Source: an uncultured Chloroflexota bacterium
GTDB taxonomy: Bacteria; Chloroflexota; Anaerolineae; B4-G1; DUEL01
Direction of reading: 5' to 3'
NCBI GenBank assembly: GCA_937138275.1
Contig: CAKZOY010000321.1
Location: 1-21,509 of the forward strand
Length of the DNA stretch: 21,509 nucleotides
Positions 1-7,810 of this stretch are shown here, one piece after another. The notes under the pieces were generated by a model. It saw only the letters and a program-made list of their open reading frames with translations. It was not told where the DNA came from and ran no database searches. Position numbers and translations under genes: made by a program. Within the stretch, counting starts at the first letter, position 1, and every line of letters begins with the position of its first letter.

Positions 1-1194
1 GCCGACGGCACTCCGCTCCGCTTCGTGCCTGGCTACTAACGGGTCGCCGACGGCATCTTGCTGCGCTGCGCGCTTTACCACCAGCGGGCGTAGCAGGCGC
101 GCGCCGGCAATTCCCCAGGCTGCCCAGGCCGTCAGCCCCAGAGGCAGGCCCAGCCCCCAGAAGACCATGTTGACCCACGGGAAGACCAGGGGCAGGCGGT
201 TGGTCCACTGATGGCCGGGGTAGGTGTCCACCGCGCCGGACATCAAACTGCGAACCTCAGCCATGTTTTTGAGCCACTGGGGGTTGAGGCGAATGTCCAG
301 GAATCCGGGCCCTGTGAAAGCGTAGGGCTGGGCCAGACGGAAGGCCAGGAAGGCCAGAGCGCCAGCCAGGATGCCGCGGGCGATGAATCCCATCAGGGCC
401 CGGCGGCACTCTGCTTTGCTCTGACGGCACTCCGCTGCGCTCCGTGCCGGACTATGCGCAAAAGCCCAGATGCCAACCGCCGCCGCCACCAGGGGGGCCA
501 GAGGCCAGACGCTGATCTTGCAGGCCATCCCCAGGCCGGTCGCCAGCCCCGCCAGGGCGACCGCCGCCCATCCGCCGGTCTGCGCGATCGCCAGGGCCAG
601 GTAGATCGTTGCGGCGACGAAGAAGTTGGCGAAGGCATCCACGGTGTAGAAGTGGGATTGCTGGATGGGCAAAACGGCCAGGGCGTAGAGAAGCGCGGCC
701 AGCAGGCCCAGGTCGTCGGAGCGAAGGCGTCGCCCGGCCAGGAAGACGAAGAGGATGCTCCCCACATCAAAGAGCGCCGCCAGCAGCCGCCCCAGATGGC
801 GCGCGCCGGCCCAAATGAAAGCGTCGGGATGGCAGGCGACGCCCTTGCCCAAGAGGATCGGCGCCAGGATGCGAGATGGCAGGGAGACCGCCGCGCCGTC
901 CCGACATCCCCGGTCCAGCGCCTCGCCCGTCGCGCGGGTCAGGAAAAGGGGCAACGTGCCGTAGACGAAAAACCCATGCCCCCGGTTATACGGGTTCAGG
1001 GGGGAGTGATCCGTATCCAGGTACAGGTCCCATCGGTCTGGGAGTTCCACCGCCGCGGTCACCTGGCGCAGGAACTCTTCATCCGGATGGATGGGCTGCC
1101 CCTCCCCCCAGGTAAGCCCCATCAGCCGGAATCCGAGACCGATGAGCAGGATCACCAGAACATAGAGGTAGGTCTCTAATCGGTTTTTGCTCAT
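1..1194 (-). CDS. GT-C fold membrane glycosyltransferase (GT39/PMT-like), partial at the left edge
   Basis: The frame is open from an ATG at 1194-1192 to the left edge: 398 codons with no stop. The product starts MSKNRLETYLYVLVILLIGLG, a hydrophobic first helix. A short loop with HPDEE at about residues 36-40 follows; an acidic pair after TM1 is the usual catalytic signature of GT-C enzymes that use polyprenyl-phosphate sugars. Several further hydrophobic stretches follow (for example around 140-160, 165-180, 190-205, 210-245 and 265-285). Family knowledge suggests transfer of a sugar to lipid or protein at the outer face of the membrane; the acceptor cannot be told. Two stretches look foreign: Arg/Glu/Ala/Cys-rich peptides encoded by palindromic repeats at about 403-450 and 4-32, both outside predicted membrane helices. 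The C-terminus is not in the window. I see no strong Shine-Dalgarno just upstream of the ATG, so the start is likely but not certain. Confidence 0.82.
   Translation of the reverse strand, partial: MSKNRLETYLYVLVILLIGLGFRLMGLTWGEGQPIHPDEEFLRQVTAAVELPDRWDLYLDTDHSPLNPYNRGHGFFVYGTLPLFLTRATGEALDRGCRDGAAVSLPSRILAPILLGKGVACHPDAFIWAGARHLGRLLAALFDVGSILFVFLAGRRLRSDDLGLLAALLYALAVLPIQQSHFYTVDAFANFFVAATIYLALAIAQTGGWAAVALAGLATGLGMACKISVWPLAPLVAAAVGIWAFAHSPARSAAECRQSKAECRRALMGFIARGILAGALAFLAFRLAQPYAFTGPGFLDIRLNPQWLKNMAEVRSLMSGAVDTYPGHQWTNRLPLVFPWVNMVFWGLGLPLGLTAWAAWGIAGARLLRPLVVKRAAQQDAVGDPLVARHEAERSAVG
4..80. repeat. Further copies of the GGCACTCCGC palindromic repeat at the left edge
   Basis: Two GACGGCA-starting units are seen, at about 4-32 and 50-80. 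The first matches the repeat at 424-450 (ACGGCACTCCGC then CGTGCC). They lie in the open frame of the partial glycosyltransferase and encode a short hydrophilic peptide rich in Ala, Arg and Glu. The true extent on the left is cut by the window edge. Confidence 0.5.
403..450. repeat. Palindromic GC-rich repeat inserted in-frame in the glycosyltransferase gene
   Basis: Two imperfect units sit side by side, each beginning GGCACTC. The second, CGGCACTCCGCTGCGCTCCG followed by TGCCGG, is a near-palindrome. Similar units occur at about 4-32 and 52-80 in the same gene, and a relative forms the hairpin at 7762-7796. In the gene it reads in-frame on the minus strand as a charged, Cys-containing peptide between two predicted membrane helices, so the frame survives. 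Confidence 0.6.
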
Positions 1195-1240
1195 CGCCGA
1201 AGAGCGCTCTTCCTAAAACAACGGGGGGCTTACGCCCCTC

Positions 1241-1465
1241 GTATGGGTAGGTTTTTGGGGCAGCCCTCTCGCCCTGCCGTGAACAGCGGGGCTGAGGGGA
1301 AAAGGGCGCTTAAACGCCCCTACTGTTTACAGTCAGGCGAAAGCGTAACATCACCCCCACGGAGCGAGGGAGAAATAGATTTTTTGATTGGGCGGCTTCG
1401 CCGCCCAATCAAAAAATCTACTTTTTACCCCTCGTTCGCTGGGGGATGAAAGAACCTACCCATAC
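1241..1465. repeat. 13-bp inverted repeat bounding the palindromic island
   Basis: GTATGGGTAGGTT at 1241-1253 is exactly complementary to 1453-1465. The pair encloses the hairpin at 1376-1420 and is itself flanked by GGCTTACGCCCC-like sequence on both sides (about 1228-1238 and 1468-1480). The nested symmetry resembles a short non-autonomous foldback element; no transposase is present. Confidence 0.6.
1376..1420. repeat. Perfect 21-bp-arm foldback hairpin with TTC loop
   Basis: The left arm 1376-1396 is exactly complementary to 1400-1420, leaving loop TTC at 1397-1399. The arms are AT-rich outside (GATTTTTTG) and GC-rich inside (GGCGGC/GCCGCC). Outer imperfect arms (about 1353-1370 and 1429-1445, CCCCCACGGAGCGAGGG against CCCCTCGTTCGCTGGGGG) extend the foldback. 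The same core occurs at 15219-15259 and 15485-15525. Confidence 0.85.
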
Positions 1466-1584
1466 AAGGCTTACGCCCCCACCCTTTCGTATAGCCTGAA
1501 ACTTAGTTCAAAGTTCATCCAGAAACGCATAAGGACATCTCCATTGATGACTGCAAAATGCCTGCCAGTCCGTATAATGCCGCC

Positions 1585-2628
1585 TCAATACCCAAGCACC
1601 CCCATCTCCCGACAGAGGGCCACCAAGTCGGGATGGACATAGCGCCCCTCCTTCTCAATGGGCATCCCGTCCAGATATACGGTGGGGTTCAGCACGACCC
1701 CATCGGTGTGGGAGGGAGCACCCCAGTCGCTGGGGCCGATGCCGAATTGCATGCAGCCGAAGATGCGCTCATCCTCCAGAATGCGACCTGTCGGGCGGGT
1801 GACGCCAGGGTTGAAGCCGTAACAGGCGTGATCTACCTGGAACATCGCCGGATGACCCCAGGATTCCAGCCACCGCTGAAAGACCCGGGCCTCATGGCCT
1901 CCTTCTATCCGCACAATCCGCCCCTTCTCCACCTCCAAACGGACCGGGTGGCGGAGAACTCCCAGTTCGGGCGGAGGCCAGAGGGCCGCGTCAAAGACCA
2001 GCACCCCCTGAAAACTCTCCCGGTCGGCCATAAAACCGGACTGTCCTCCCAGCATCTGCGGATACCCCCCATGGGACGGCGGCGGTTCCCAAAAGGGGTC
2101 TCCGGCCGGGTACACCTGCATCGTCAGGTCGGTTCCGGCAGGAGAGGTAACCCGAATGACACGAGCCGCTTGCGATAACCGGTAGAGGCGGTCGGCCATA
2201 TCCCGCAAAGGACGGTATGGGACCCGCCCGATCGTCCGGACCATCATATCCACGTCCATCCCAGTTAGGCAGACGTAGATGCAACCTGCGGCAATTGCTG
2301 CGTGGTAGGCAGGACTGTAGAGGTGATACCCGACCGCGAAATCTATCCAGACATCGGCGCGGAGAAGCCCCGCCGCTACCGGAGCAGGGGGGTCCGCGCA
2401 CGGGTTGGGGTTGGTCGGATAGCGGAAGATAGAAGGCACACCGCCGACAGCATAGACGGCCCGCGCTGTCGCCTCCACGACCCGCATATCGGAAAGCGTA
2501 TCGGCGGTGATAGCGACTTGCTGACCGGGCTGAACAGGACGCATCTCGGTCACCAGACGGTGGGCCGCCGCAGCGAGTTCTATGCTGAAAAATTCACCGC
2601 GGGTCTCGGTGCCGTACGCCAGTTCCAT
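1585..2628 (-). CDS. NicX/M29-like metal-dependent enzyme
   Basis: 347 residues. The C-terminal half resembles the NicX (2,5-dihydroxypyridine 5,6-dioxygenase) branch related to M29 aminopeptidases: KGRIVRIEGGHEA at about 235-247, then VDHACYGFNPG with His267, and SHTDGVVLNPTVYLDG with His307 and Asp309. In NicX the Fe(II) ligands are a His plus a His-x-Asp pair, and these three positions appear to match. Glu242 in the EGG motif could be a further active-site residue, as in M29 peptidases. The ATG overlaps the stop of the upstream DUF917 gene by one base (TGATG), and GGAGGG precedes it, so the two are translationally coupled. As the last gene of an importer operon it likely acts in the cytoplasm on the imported compound. 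Ring-opening dioxygenase and aminopeptidase are both possible; the substrate is unknown. Confidence 0.75.
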   Translation of the reverse strand: MELAYGTETRGEFFSIELAAAAHRLVTEMRPVQPGQQVAITADTLSDMRVVEATARAVYAVGGVPSIFRYPTNPNPCADPPAPVAAGLLRADVWIDFAVGYHLYSPAYHAAIAAGCIYVCLTGMDVDMMVRTIGRVPYRPLRDMADRLYRLSQAARVIRVTSPAGTDLTMQVYPAGDPFWEPPPSHGGYPQMLGGQSGFMADRESFQGVLVFDAALWPPPELGVLRHPVRLEVEKGRIVRIEGGHEARVFQRWLESWGHPAMFQVDHACYGFNPGVTRPTGRILEDERIFGCMQFGIGPSDWGAPSHTDGVVLNPTVYLDGMPIEKEGRYVHPDLVALCREMGVLGY

Positions 2629-3761
2629 CAGCGCCCTCCCATCAAGACCTCTATGGGGACATAGTCTATATCAAAGCCGAAGTAGCGCGGGCCGGCAGCA
2701 GATAGCCCCCGCTCGCTACGGAACGCCTCCAGTCCCCGCACTCCGATCACGGCGACCTCCATCCCCGCGGCCAGGTCGGTGTTCGTGATGCCCTCACCGG
2801 TCCGCCGGTCCGCAACGACCACCAAGTCAGGACTACAGACGAAGGGGCGGCCGTCCAACCAGGAGACGTGGTTCTCGTTCTTGAACCAGATGTCTAAGGT
2901 GTGCCCCCTGTATTCGCCCGTCCCCCGGATGTGCGACGTGCCGAACATGTAGCCCTCGCGGTCCTCCCAATCCTTCCCCGTCACCTCTCCTTCAAAGAGA
3001 AGCCAGCCGTTGGTGAACCGAACGGCCGCCTCCACGGGGTCCCGACCTTCTTCTCGGGCGCGGCGGATGACCCGCCCCAGTTCCAGACAAAAGGTCAGCG
3101 TTCCCGGCACGACAATCTCCCTCATCTCCCGGCCGGGGAGAAGGGTGGCCGCGATGTAGCAGATGCCAAAAGCAGCTACCGCCAGCATCTTGCCGATGCG
3201 CTCCAGCATATAGGGGTTACAGGTCTCTTTGGCGATGACGATGTTCCCCCACCGGTCCACGCTGGCGAAAGGCCAACTGTTCTTGCCATAGAGATACGGC
3301 GTACCCTGCATCTCCTCCGGAATGGCCCGACCAGCATAGTCCCCGTCCACGACGGGAATGCCCAGTCGGGCACCGACAACGAGGGGAGCGGGAGTGTTGC
3401 CGGCGCCCAGTTCGGAAGGGACAATGGCTCCGATCTCCACGCCAGCGTAGGATGCCAGTTCCTTTACGGCGATCTCCATCGCCTGATGGCCATACCGGTC
3501 GGTTAGACCGAACTGCCGGATCAGCGCTCGCGTCTCCTCAGAGACGGGAGCAATAGAGCCCATCCCATAAGCGGTACAGGTCCAGGCATCATCGGGAATC
3601 TCGGTGACATCTACCCACTCCAGCCTTATTCCTTCGTTCAGGGCTTCCTGTAGCACGCGACGGCCCCATTCCGGGCCTCCGCCGCCACCGGTTCCCATCC
3701 ACAGACAGCCACGAACAAAATCCTCACAATCGGTTGGGTTGTACAGACCGCCTCTGGGCAT
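2628..3761 (-). CDS. DUF917 / S-methyl-thiohydantoin desulfurase-like protein
   Basis: 377 residues. The start MPRGGLYNPTDCEDFVRGCLWMGTGGGGGP carries the GTGGGG segment (about 23-28) typical of DUF917 N-terminal domains, and the body (SELGAGNTP, GIPVVDGDYAGRAIPE, then IRGTGEY and FKNENHVSW further on) follows that family. Members are often encoded beside hydantoinases, and one is described as an S-methyl-thiohydantoin desulfurase; most have no assigned reaction. The ATG is preceded by GGAGG at a spacing of 7. It lies 60 bp after the ABC ATPase gene and overlaps the NicX-like gene by one base. Context points to cytosolic processing of an imported amide or cyclic compound. The family call is firm; the reaction here is not known. 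Confidence 0.8.
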   Translation of the reverse strand: MPRGGLYNPTDCEDFVRGCLWMGTGGGGGPEWGRRVLQEALNEGIRLEWVDVTEIPDDAWTCTAYGMGSIAPVSEETRALIRQFGLTDRYGHQAMEIAVKELASYAGVEIGAIVPSELGAGNTPAPLVVGARLGIPVVDGDYAGRAIPEEMQGTPYLYGKNSWPFASVDRWGNIVIAKETCNPYMLERIGKMLAVAAFGICYIAATLLPGREMREIVVPGTLTFCLELGRVIRRAREEGRDPVEAAVRFTNGWLLFEGEVTGKDWEDREGYMFGTSHIRGTGEYRGHTLDIWFKNENHVSWLDGRPFVCSPDLVVVADRRTGEGITNTDLAAGMEVAVIGVRGLEAFRSERGLSAAGPRYFGFDIDYVPIEVLMGGR

Positions 3762-3821
3762 CGTATGACCTCCATTCCGTCAAGTGGAAGTTTGCATCCT
3801 CGCGAAAGTGGCCCCGCATTT

Positions 3822-4784
3822 TCAGCGTACCCGGTGGCAGGCCACGAAATGGTTGTCCCCCACATCTATCAGTCGGGGTTCATCGGTGGCGCAGACGGGT
3901 AGGGCCTGAAAACAACGGGGATGAAACGAACAGCCGGGTGGTGGGTTGAGAGGACTGGGCACATCCCCAGGAAGGATGATCCGCGAACGCCGGGCCTGGG
4001 GGTCGGGTAGAGGGGTGCTGGAGAGCAGCGCCTGGGTGTAAGGGTGACGGGCGTTGGAAAATATCTGCTCCGCCGTGCCGAGTTCCACAATACGACCCAA
4101 ATACATCACCGCAATCCGGTCGCTAATATACTGAACAACACTCAGGTCGTGAGAGATAAACAGGTAGGTGAGCCCCAGTTCCACCTGAAGTTCTTTCAGC
4201 AAGTTGAGAATCTGCGCTTGAACGGAGACGTCCAACGCCGAGGTCGGCTCATCCAGTACCACAAAGACCGGATTCAGGGCCAGCGCCCGCGCAATGGCGA
4301 TACGCTGCAATTGCCCCCCGGAAAACTCGTGCGGGTACCGGTACAGATGCTCCCTGGCCAGTCCGACGCGCTCCAGGAGTTCGGTCACCCGATCCGCCAG
4401 GGCCCGCCCGCGCAGGTCAGTATGAGCCCGCAGAGGCTCCTCTACCAGGTCCAGCACGTTCATCCGCGGGTCCAGCGAGAGGTAGGGGTTCTGGAAGACC
4501 ATCTGGAATTCCCGCCGCCGCTGCCGCAGGGTGGCCCGGTCCAGTTTGAGCAGGTTCTCTCCGCGAAAGAAGACCTCTCCAAAGGTCGGTTCTATCAGAC
4601 GGATCAAGCAACGGCCAAGGGTTGTCTTGCCGCATCCAGATTCTCCCACCACTCCCAGGGTCTCCCCCGGGTAGATGTCCAGGTCCACCCACTCCAGCGC
4701 GCGGACCGTCAATCGGCGATGCCACCATCCTCCCCCCAGGGAAAAGTGTTTCGTTAACTGACGGGCTTGAAGAAGGGCGTTCAT
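3822..4784 (-). CDS. Oligopeptide/dipeptide-type ABC transporter ATP-binding protein (OppF/DppF class)
   Basis: 320 residues. Walker A GESGCGKT at 47-54, Q-loop Q98, signature FSGGQLQR at 154-161, Walker B FVVLDEPTSALD from 174 and switch His212. The C-terminal extension carries the oligo_HPY region: HPYTQALL at about 247-254, then GCSFHPRC at 284-291 with further Cys298 and Cys316, the four-cysteine pattern common in this class. It pairs with the neighbouring OppD-like ATPase to power import. The start overlaps the end of that gene by 4 bases (ATGA type). A long stretch between Walker A and the signature (DPRMNVLDLVEEPL) is normal. OppF and DppF cannot be told apart from sequence. Confidence 0.95.
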   Translation of the reverse strand: MNALLQARQLTKHFSLGGGWWHRRLTVRALEWVDLDIYPGETLGVVGESGCGKTTLGRCLIRLIEPTFGEVFFRGENLLKLDRATLRQRRREFQMVFQNPYLSLDPRMNVLDLVEEPLRAHTDLRGRALADRVTELLERVGLAREHLYRYPHEFSGGQLQRIAIARALALNPVFVVLDEPTSALDVSVQAQILNLLKELQVELGLTYLFISHDLSVVQYISDRIAVMYLGRIVELGTAEQIFSNARHPYTQALLSSTPLPDPQARRSRIILPGDVPSPLNPPPGCSFHPRCFQALPVCATDEPRLIDVGDNHFVACHRVR

Positions 4785-5758
4785 CTCCTACCCCGACCAT
4801 AGAGATGGCATGCCACCCAGTGGCCTTCGTCTACCGGGAGGAGAGAGGGGATTTCATTCCGACACTCATCCCATGCAAAAGCACAGCGGGGATGAAAGGG
4901 GCAACCCGGAGGGATTTGCAGACCGGAAGGAACCGAACCGGGGATTGCCGAGAGGAAACGACCCCGGCGTTCCGCGTGAGGGATAGCGGCCAGAAGCCCT
5001 TGGGTGTAGGGGTGTTTCATCTCCCGAAAAATGGCGGTTGTCGGCCCCATTTCCATCACCGACCCAGCGTAGAGGACGCCGACCCGATCGCAGGTTTCCG
5101 CCACCACACCCAGGTTATGAGTAATCAACAAAATGGCAATACCCCGCTCTTTCTTCAGACTAACCAGAAGGTCCAAGATTTGTGCCTGGATGGTGACATC
5201 CAGAGCAGTTGTGGGCTCGTCCGCAACAAGAACTTCCGCGCCAGAAGAGAGCGCTATGGCGATCATCACTCGCTGCTGCATCCCCCCGCTCAGTTCGTGG
5301 GGATACGCGTTGAGGATCCGCAGCGGGTCGGGCATCCCCACTGCGCGGAGCATCTCCGCTGCCTGACGGCGAGCATCCCTGCGGCTCACCCGGCGATGTT
5401 GTCGGATGACCATCTCCATTTGCTCGCCGACTGTAAAGACGGGGTTCAGGGCCGCGGCCGGGTCCTGAAACACCATCGCAATCTTTCCTCCCCGAAGCGA
5501 ACGCATCTGCGCCGGGGGGAGAGTTCGCAAGTCCTGACCGCAATAGAGGATCTGCCCGCCAACGATTTCCCCCGGTGGCGGAATCAACTGCAGGAGGGCA
5601 AGTCCTGTCACCGATTTGCCGCACCCCGTCTCTCCGACCAGGCCGAAAACCTCCCCCGGGTAGAGGTCAAAGGAGACACCATTCAGGGCATTCACCACGC
5701 CAGCATAGGTGTGAAATTGAACTCGCAAATCGCGGACGGAGATGAGGGGCTCTCTCAT
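4781..5758 (-). CDS. Oligopeptide/dipeptide-type ABC transporter ATP-binding protein (OppD/DppD class)
   Basis: 325 residues. Walker A GETGCGKS at 42-49, Q-loop in MVFQDP (about 95-100), signature LSGGMQQR at 156-163, Walker B VLVADEPTTALD from 176, switch His214. It ends in the oligo_HPY domain (HPYTQGLLAAIP, then GCPFHPRC and a terminal ACH). The phrase FQDPAAALNPVFTVGEQ is a hallmark of OppD/DppD. It overlaps the permease gene upstream by 4 bases and the OppF-like gene downstream by 4 bases, so the three are translated as a coupled block. The substrate range of the importer is set by the binding protein, not by this subunit. Confidence 0.95.
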   Translation of the reverse strand: MREPLISVRDLRVQFHTYAGVVNALNGVSFDLYPGEVFGLVGETGCGKSVTGLALLQLIPPPGEIVGGQILYCGQDLRTLPPAQMRSLRGGKIAMVFQDPAAALNPVFTVGEQMEMVIRQHRRVSRRDARRQAAEMLRAVGMPDPLRILNAYPHELSGGMQQRVMIAIALSSGAEVLVADEPTTALDVTIQAQILDLLVSLKKERGIAILLITHNLGVVAETCDRVGVLYAGSVMEMGPTTAIFREMKHPYTQGLLAAIPHAERRGRFLSAIPGSVPSGLQIPPGCPFHPRCAFAWDECRNEIPSLLPVDEGHWVACHLYGRGRR

Positions 5759-6666
5759 CTCACCGCTCTCCTGGTGCGAGGATCGGCGATATCCCGAATG
5801 CTATCTCCCAGCAGGTTGAAGGCCAACGACACCAGGAAAATCGCCAGGCCGGGAAATGTCACAAACCAGGGCGCATTAATAAAATACACCCGTCCTACGC
5901 TGACCATCTGCCCCCAGTCGGCAGTCGGAGGCTGAACCCCCAGGCCGATGAAACTCATCGCCGCACCGGTCAGAATTGCCGATCCGATGTCCATCGTGGC
6001 CTGGACCAGGACAGGGGTCATCACATTGGGCAAGATGTGACGGAAAATGATCGTCCCCTCTTTCACTCCAATGCCACGGGCCGCTTCTATAAATGTCCGC
6101 TCCCGCAGGGATAGCGTCTGGGCACGTACCAGACGGGTGTACCAGGGCCACCAGGTCAGAGCAATCGCGACCATCGCGTTGGTGAAACTGGGGCCCAATG
6201 CCGCAGCAATGGCGATAGCCAGGAGGAGGGAAGGAAACGCAAGGAAAATGTCCGTCAGGCGCATAATGACTTCGTCCACCCAGCCCCCGAAAAAGCCCGC
6301 GATCGCCCCCAGCGGCGTTCCAATCAGCACAGCGATGACGACGACCAGAAAGCCGATGGAAAGGGAGGTCCGACCGCCGAAGCAGATACGCGCCCACAGG
6401 TCCCGCCCCAGGTCGTCAGTACCCAGGGGGTGAAGTCTGGAAGGGGGCTGAAATCTCTCGGCGATGTTCGGTACGCCCCGGCCCTGTTCCGGGTAGGGAG
6501 TCAGCCAGGGGGCGAAGGCGGCAAAAAAGATAAAAGCAATGATAATGGAAAGGCTGACCAGGGCCAACCAGTCCCTCCGAAACGCACGCAGCATCAGGCC
6601 GTACTCCGCCCACAGAGGCTGCCGCTCCCGAGCCCATTCTCCTACTGCCTGCCCGAAGGGGATCAT
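5755..6666 (-). CDS. ABC transporter permease (DppC/OppC class)
   Basis: 303 residues. A cytoplasmic N-terminus is followed by TM1 (about 33-54, DWLALVSLSIIIAFIFFAAF), then the HPLGTDDLGRDLWAR segment (79-93) diagnostic of DppC/OppC permeases. The remaining membrane helices lie roughly at 103-125, 138-158, 163-178, 223-243 and 268-288. The EAA loop that docks to the ATPase is EAARGIGVKEG followed by HILPN (about 194-213). GGAGGAGGG lies 5-6 bases before the ATG. The gap to the upstream permease gene is 14 bp; the downstream ATPase gene overlaps by 4. Confidence 0.95.
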   Translation of the reverse strand: MIPFGQAVGEWARERQPLWAEYGLMLRAFRRDWLALVSLSIIIAFIFFAAFAPWLTPYPEQGRGVPNIAERFQPPSRLHPLGTDDLGRDLWARICFGGRTSLSIGFLVVVIAVLIGTPLGAIAGFFGGWVDEVIMRLTDIFLAFPSLLLAIAIAAALGPSFTNAMVAIALTWWPWYTRLVRAQTLSLRERTFIEAARGIGVKEGTIIFRHILPNVMTPVLVQATMDIGSAILTGAAMSFIGLGVQPPTADWGQMVSVGRVYFINAPWFVTFPGLAIFLVSLAFNLLGDSIRDIADPRTRRAVR

Positions 6667-6680
6667 CCACCCTCCTCCAG

Positions 6681-7703
6681 TCAGCGCAATACGACCCGCG
6701 GATCCAGCGCCGCCTGGACCAGGTCCAGCAGCAAGTTGATGACCACGTAGAAAGCGGTCACAATGAGCGTCACAGCCATAATCACCGGGAAATCCGCGCT
6801 GAGGACCGCCGCGGTGACATAACTGCCCAACCCCGGCCAGGAGAAGATAACCTCCACCAGAATCGCTCCGGTCAGCGAGTAAACAAACGAGAGGGCCAGC
6901 ACGGTCAGTGTGGGGACGATGGCGTTCTTCAGGGCCAGGCGGAAAAGGACCGTCCGTTCTGGCAGTCCAGCGGCCCGCGCAGCGACGATATATTTCTCCT
7001 CCAGGACTTCCACGATGGTGGAACGGGTCATCCGGATGGATAGGCCGATAGCATAAGTGGCGAGAGTGAAAGCAGGCAGGATGATGTGAAGCAGCGCATC
7101 GCTGAAGGCCGGCCAGTTGCGGGTGATCAGGCTGTCTACCAGATAAAATCCAGTCAGCGTCCGAATCGGTTGATAGAGGGTGGTTTCAATGCTCACTCGC
7201 CCACTGATGGGAAGCCAGCGAAGTTCCCTAAAGAAAAGGATCTGGAGGAGCAACCCCAACCAGAAGGTGGGAATGGAGACAGCGGCTACTGCCAGCAGAC
7301 GGCTGAAATGGTCCAGAAGGCTGTTCCGGCGCGCGCCAGAGAGCACCCCCAGGGGAATGCCGATGAAGACAGCCATCGCCATACCCACCAGCACCAGTTC
7401 CAGAGTAGCGGGGAGGTAGGCGCGAAGGTCCTGAATGATGGGTTGATGGGTCTTGATAGAAACCCCCAGGTCGCCGCGCAGGAGGGAACCCAAGTAACGG
7501 AGGTACTGGACTGGTAGAGGCTGGTCCAGGCCCAGTTTGGCTCGCGCGGCCGCCAGTTGCTCCAAAGTCGGCCTTGGCCCGACCCACAGAGCCGCTGGGT
7601 CGGAGGGCACCACCCGCGCAATAATGAAGGTGACCAGCGACACCCCGAAGAGAACCAGAAGAGCCAGCATCAATCGCCGAAGGATGTATTCCCAGATTTT
7701 CAT
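6681..7703 (-). CDS. ABC transporter permease (DppB/OppB class)
   Basis: 340 residues from the ATG at 7703-7701. The frame could open 30 codons earlier (7793), but that extension is read through the palindromic repeat and hairpin at 7762-7796, while MKIWEYILRRLMLALLVLFG is the normal DppB start, so I chose 7703. No strong Shine-Dalgarno precedes it. DppB features: TM1 at about 9-30, IARVVPSDPA, then LGLDQPLPVQYLRYL, LLRGDLG, and the EAA-loop YIVAARAAGLPERTVLFR followed by LKNA (about 238-261). It pairs with the DppC-like permease to form the membrane channel. It lies 107 bp downstream of the binding-protein gene. Confidence 0.92.
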   Translation of the reverse strand: MKIWEYILRRLMLALLVLFGVSLVTFIIARVVPSDPAALWVGPRPTLEQLAAARAKLGLDQPLPVQYLRYLGSLLRGDLGVSIKTHQPIIQDLRAYLPATLELVLVGMAMAVFIGIPLGVLSGARRNSLLDHFSRLLAVAAVSIPTFWLGLLLQILFFRELRWLPISGRVSIETTLYQPIRTLTGFYLVDSLITRNWPAFSDALLHIILPAFTLATYAIGLSIRMTRSTIVEVLEEKYIVAARAAGLPERTVLFRLALKNAIVPTLTVLALSFVYSLTGAILVEVIFSWPGLGSYVTAAVLSADFPVIMAVTLIVTAFYVVINLLLDLVQAALDPRVVLR

Positions 7704-7761
7704 AAAATGGCAAGGAAACCGATATAGAGAGTTATCGGTTTTACCCTCTCCGCCTGTGGAA

Positions 7762-7796
7762 GGGGTGCCAGGCACTCGCTCCGTGCCCGGCACCCC
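7762..7796 (-). repeat. Intercistronic hairpin between binding protein and permease genes
   Basis: GGGGTGCCAGGCACT (7762-7776) pairs with CGTGCCCGGCACCCC (7782-7796) with two mismatches and a 5-base loop. Such stable hairpins between the first gene and the permeases of an ABC operon often protect the upstream mRNA, giving more binding protein than permease. The core GCACTCGCTCCGTGC resembles the GGCACTCCGC repeat at 403-450. No long T-run follows, so it is not a simple terminator. Confidence 0.65.
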
Positions 7797-7810
7797 AGCA
7801 GTTCTCTCCC

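Larger units (their letters stand above)
1195..1584. other. Non-coding gap between the ABC/DUF917 operon and the glycosyltransferase gene
   Basis: No convincing gene is present. The stretch holds a nested palindromic island (1221-1480) with small GGGCG(T)TTAAGCGCCC-type foldbacks near 1223-1237, 1304-1319 and 1469-1480 and a large hairpin at 1376-1420. Short open frames here are read through repeats and have no good ribosome site. It may hold the terminator of the operon ending at 1585 and the promoter of the gene starting at 1194, but I could not pick a clear -35/-10 pair. Confidence 0.6.

Noticed and set aside
211..1179. 322-codon plus-strand open frame
   Set aside because: Antisense to the left-edge glycosyltransferase, whose minus frame gives proper membrane helices and a GT-C motif.
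1509..1560. Short minus-strand ORF (about 18 codons) after the NicX-like gene
   Set aside because: Has a possible ribosome site but no conserved feature and runs into repeats; not enough to call a gene.
4622..5935. 437-codon plus-strand open frame
   Set aside because: Antisense to the two ABC ATPase genes; no motifs.
7704..7793. Upstream start for the DppB-like permease (30 more residues)
   Set aside because: The extra segment is read through the palindromic hairpin; family members start at the MKIWEYILRR-type helix.
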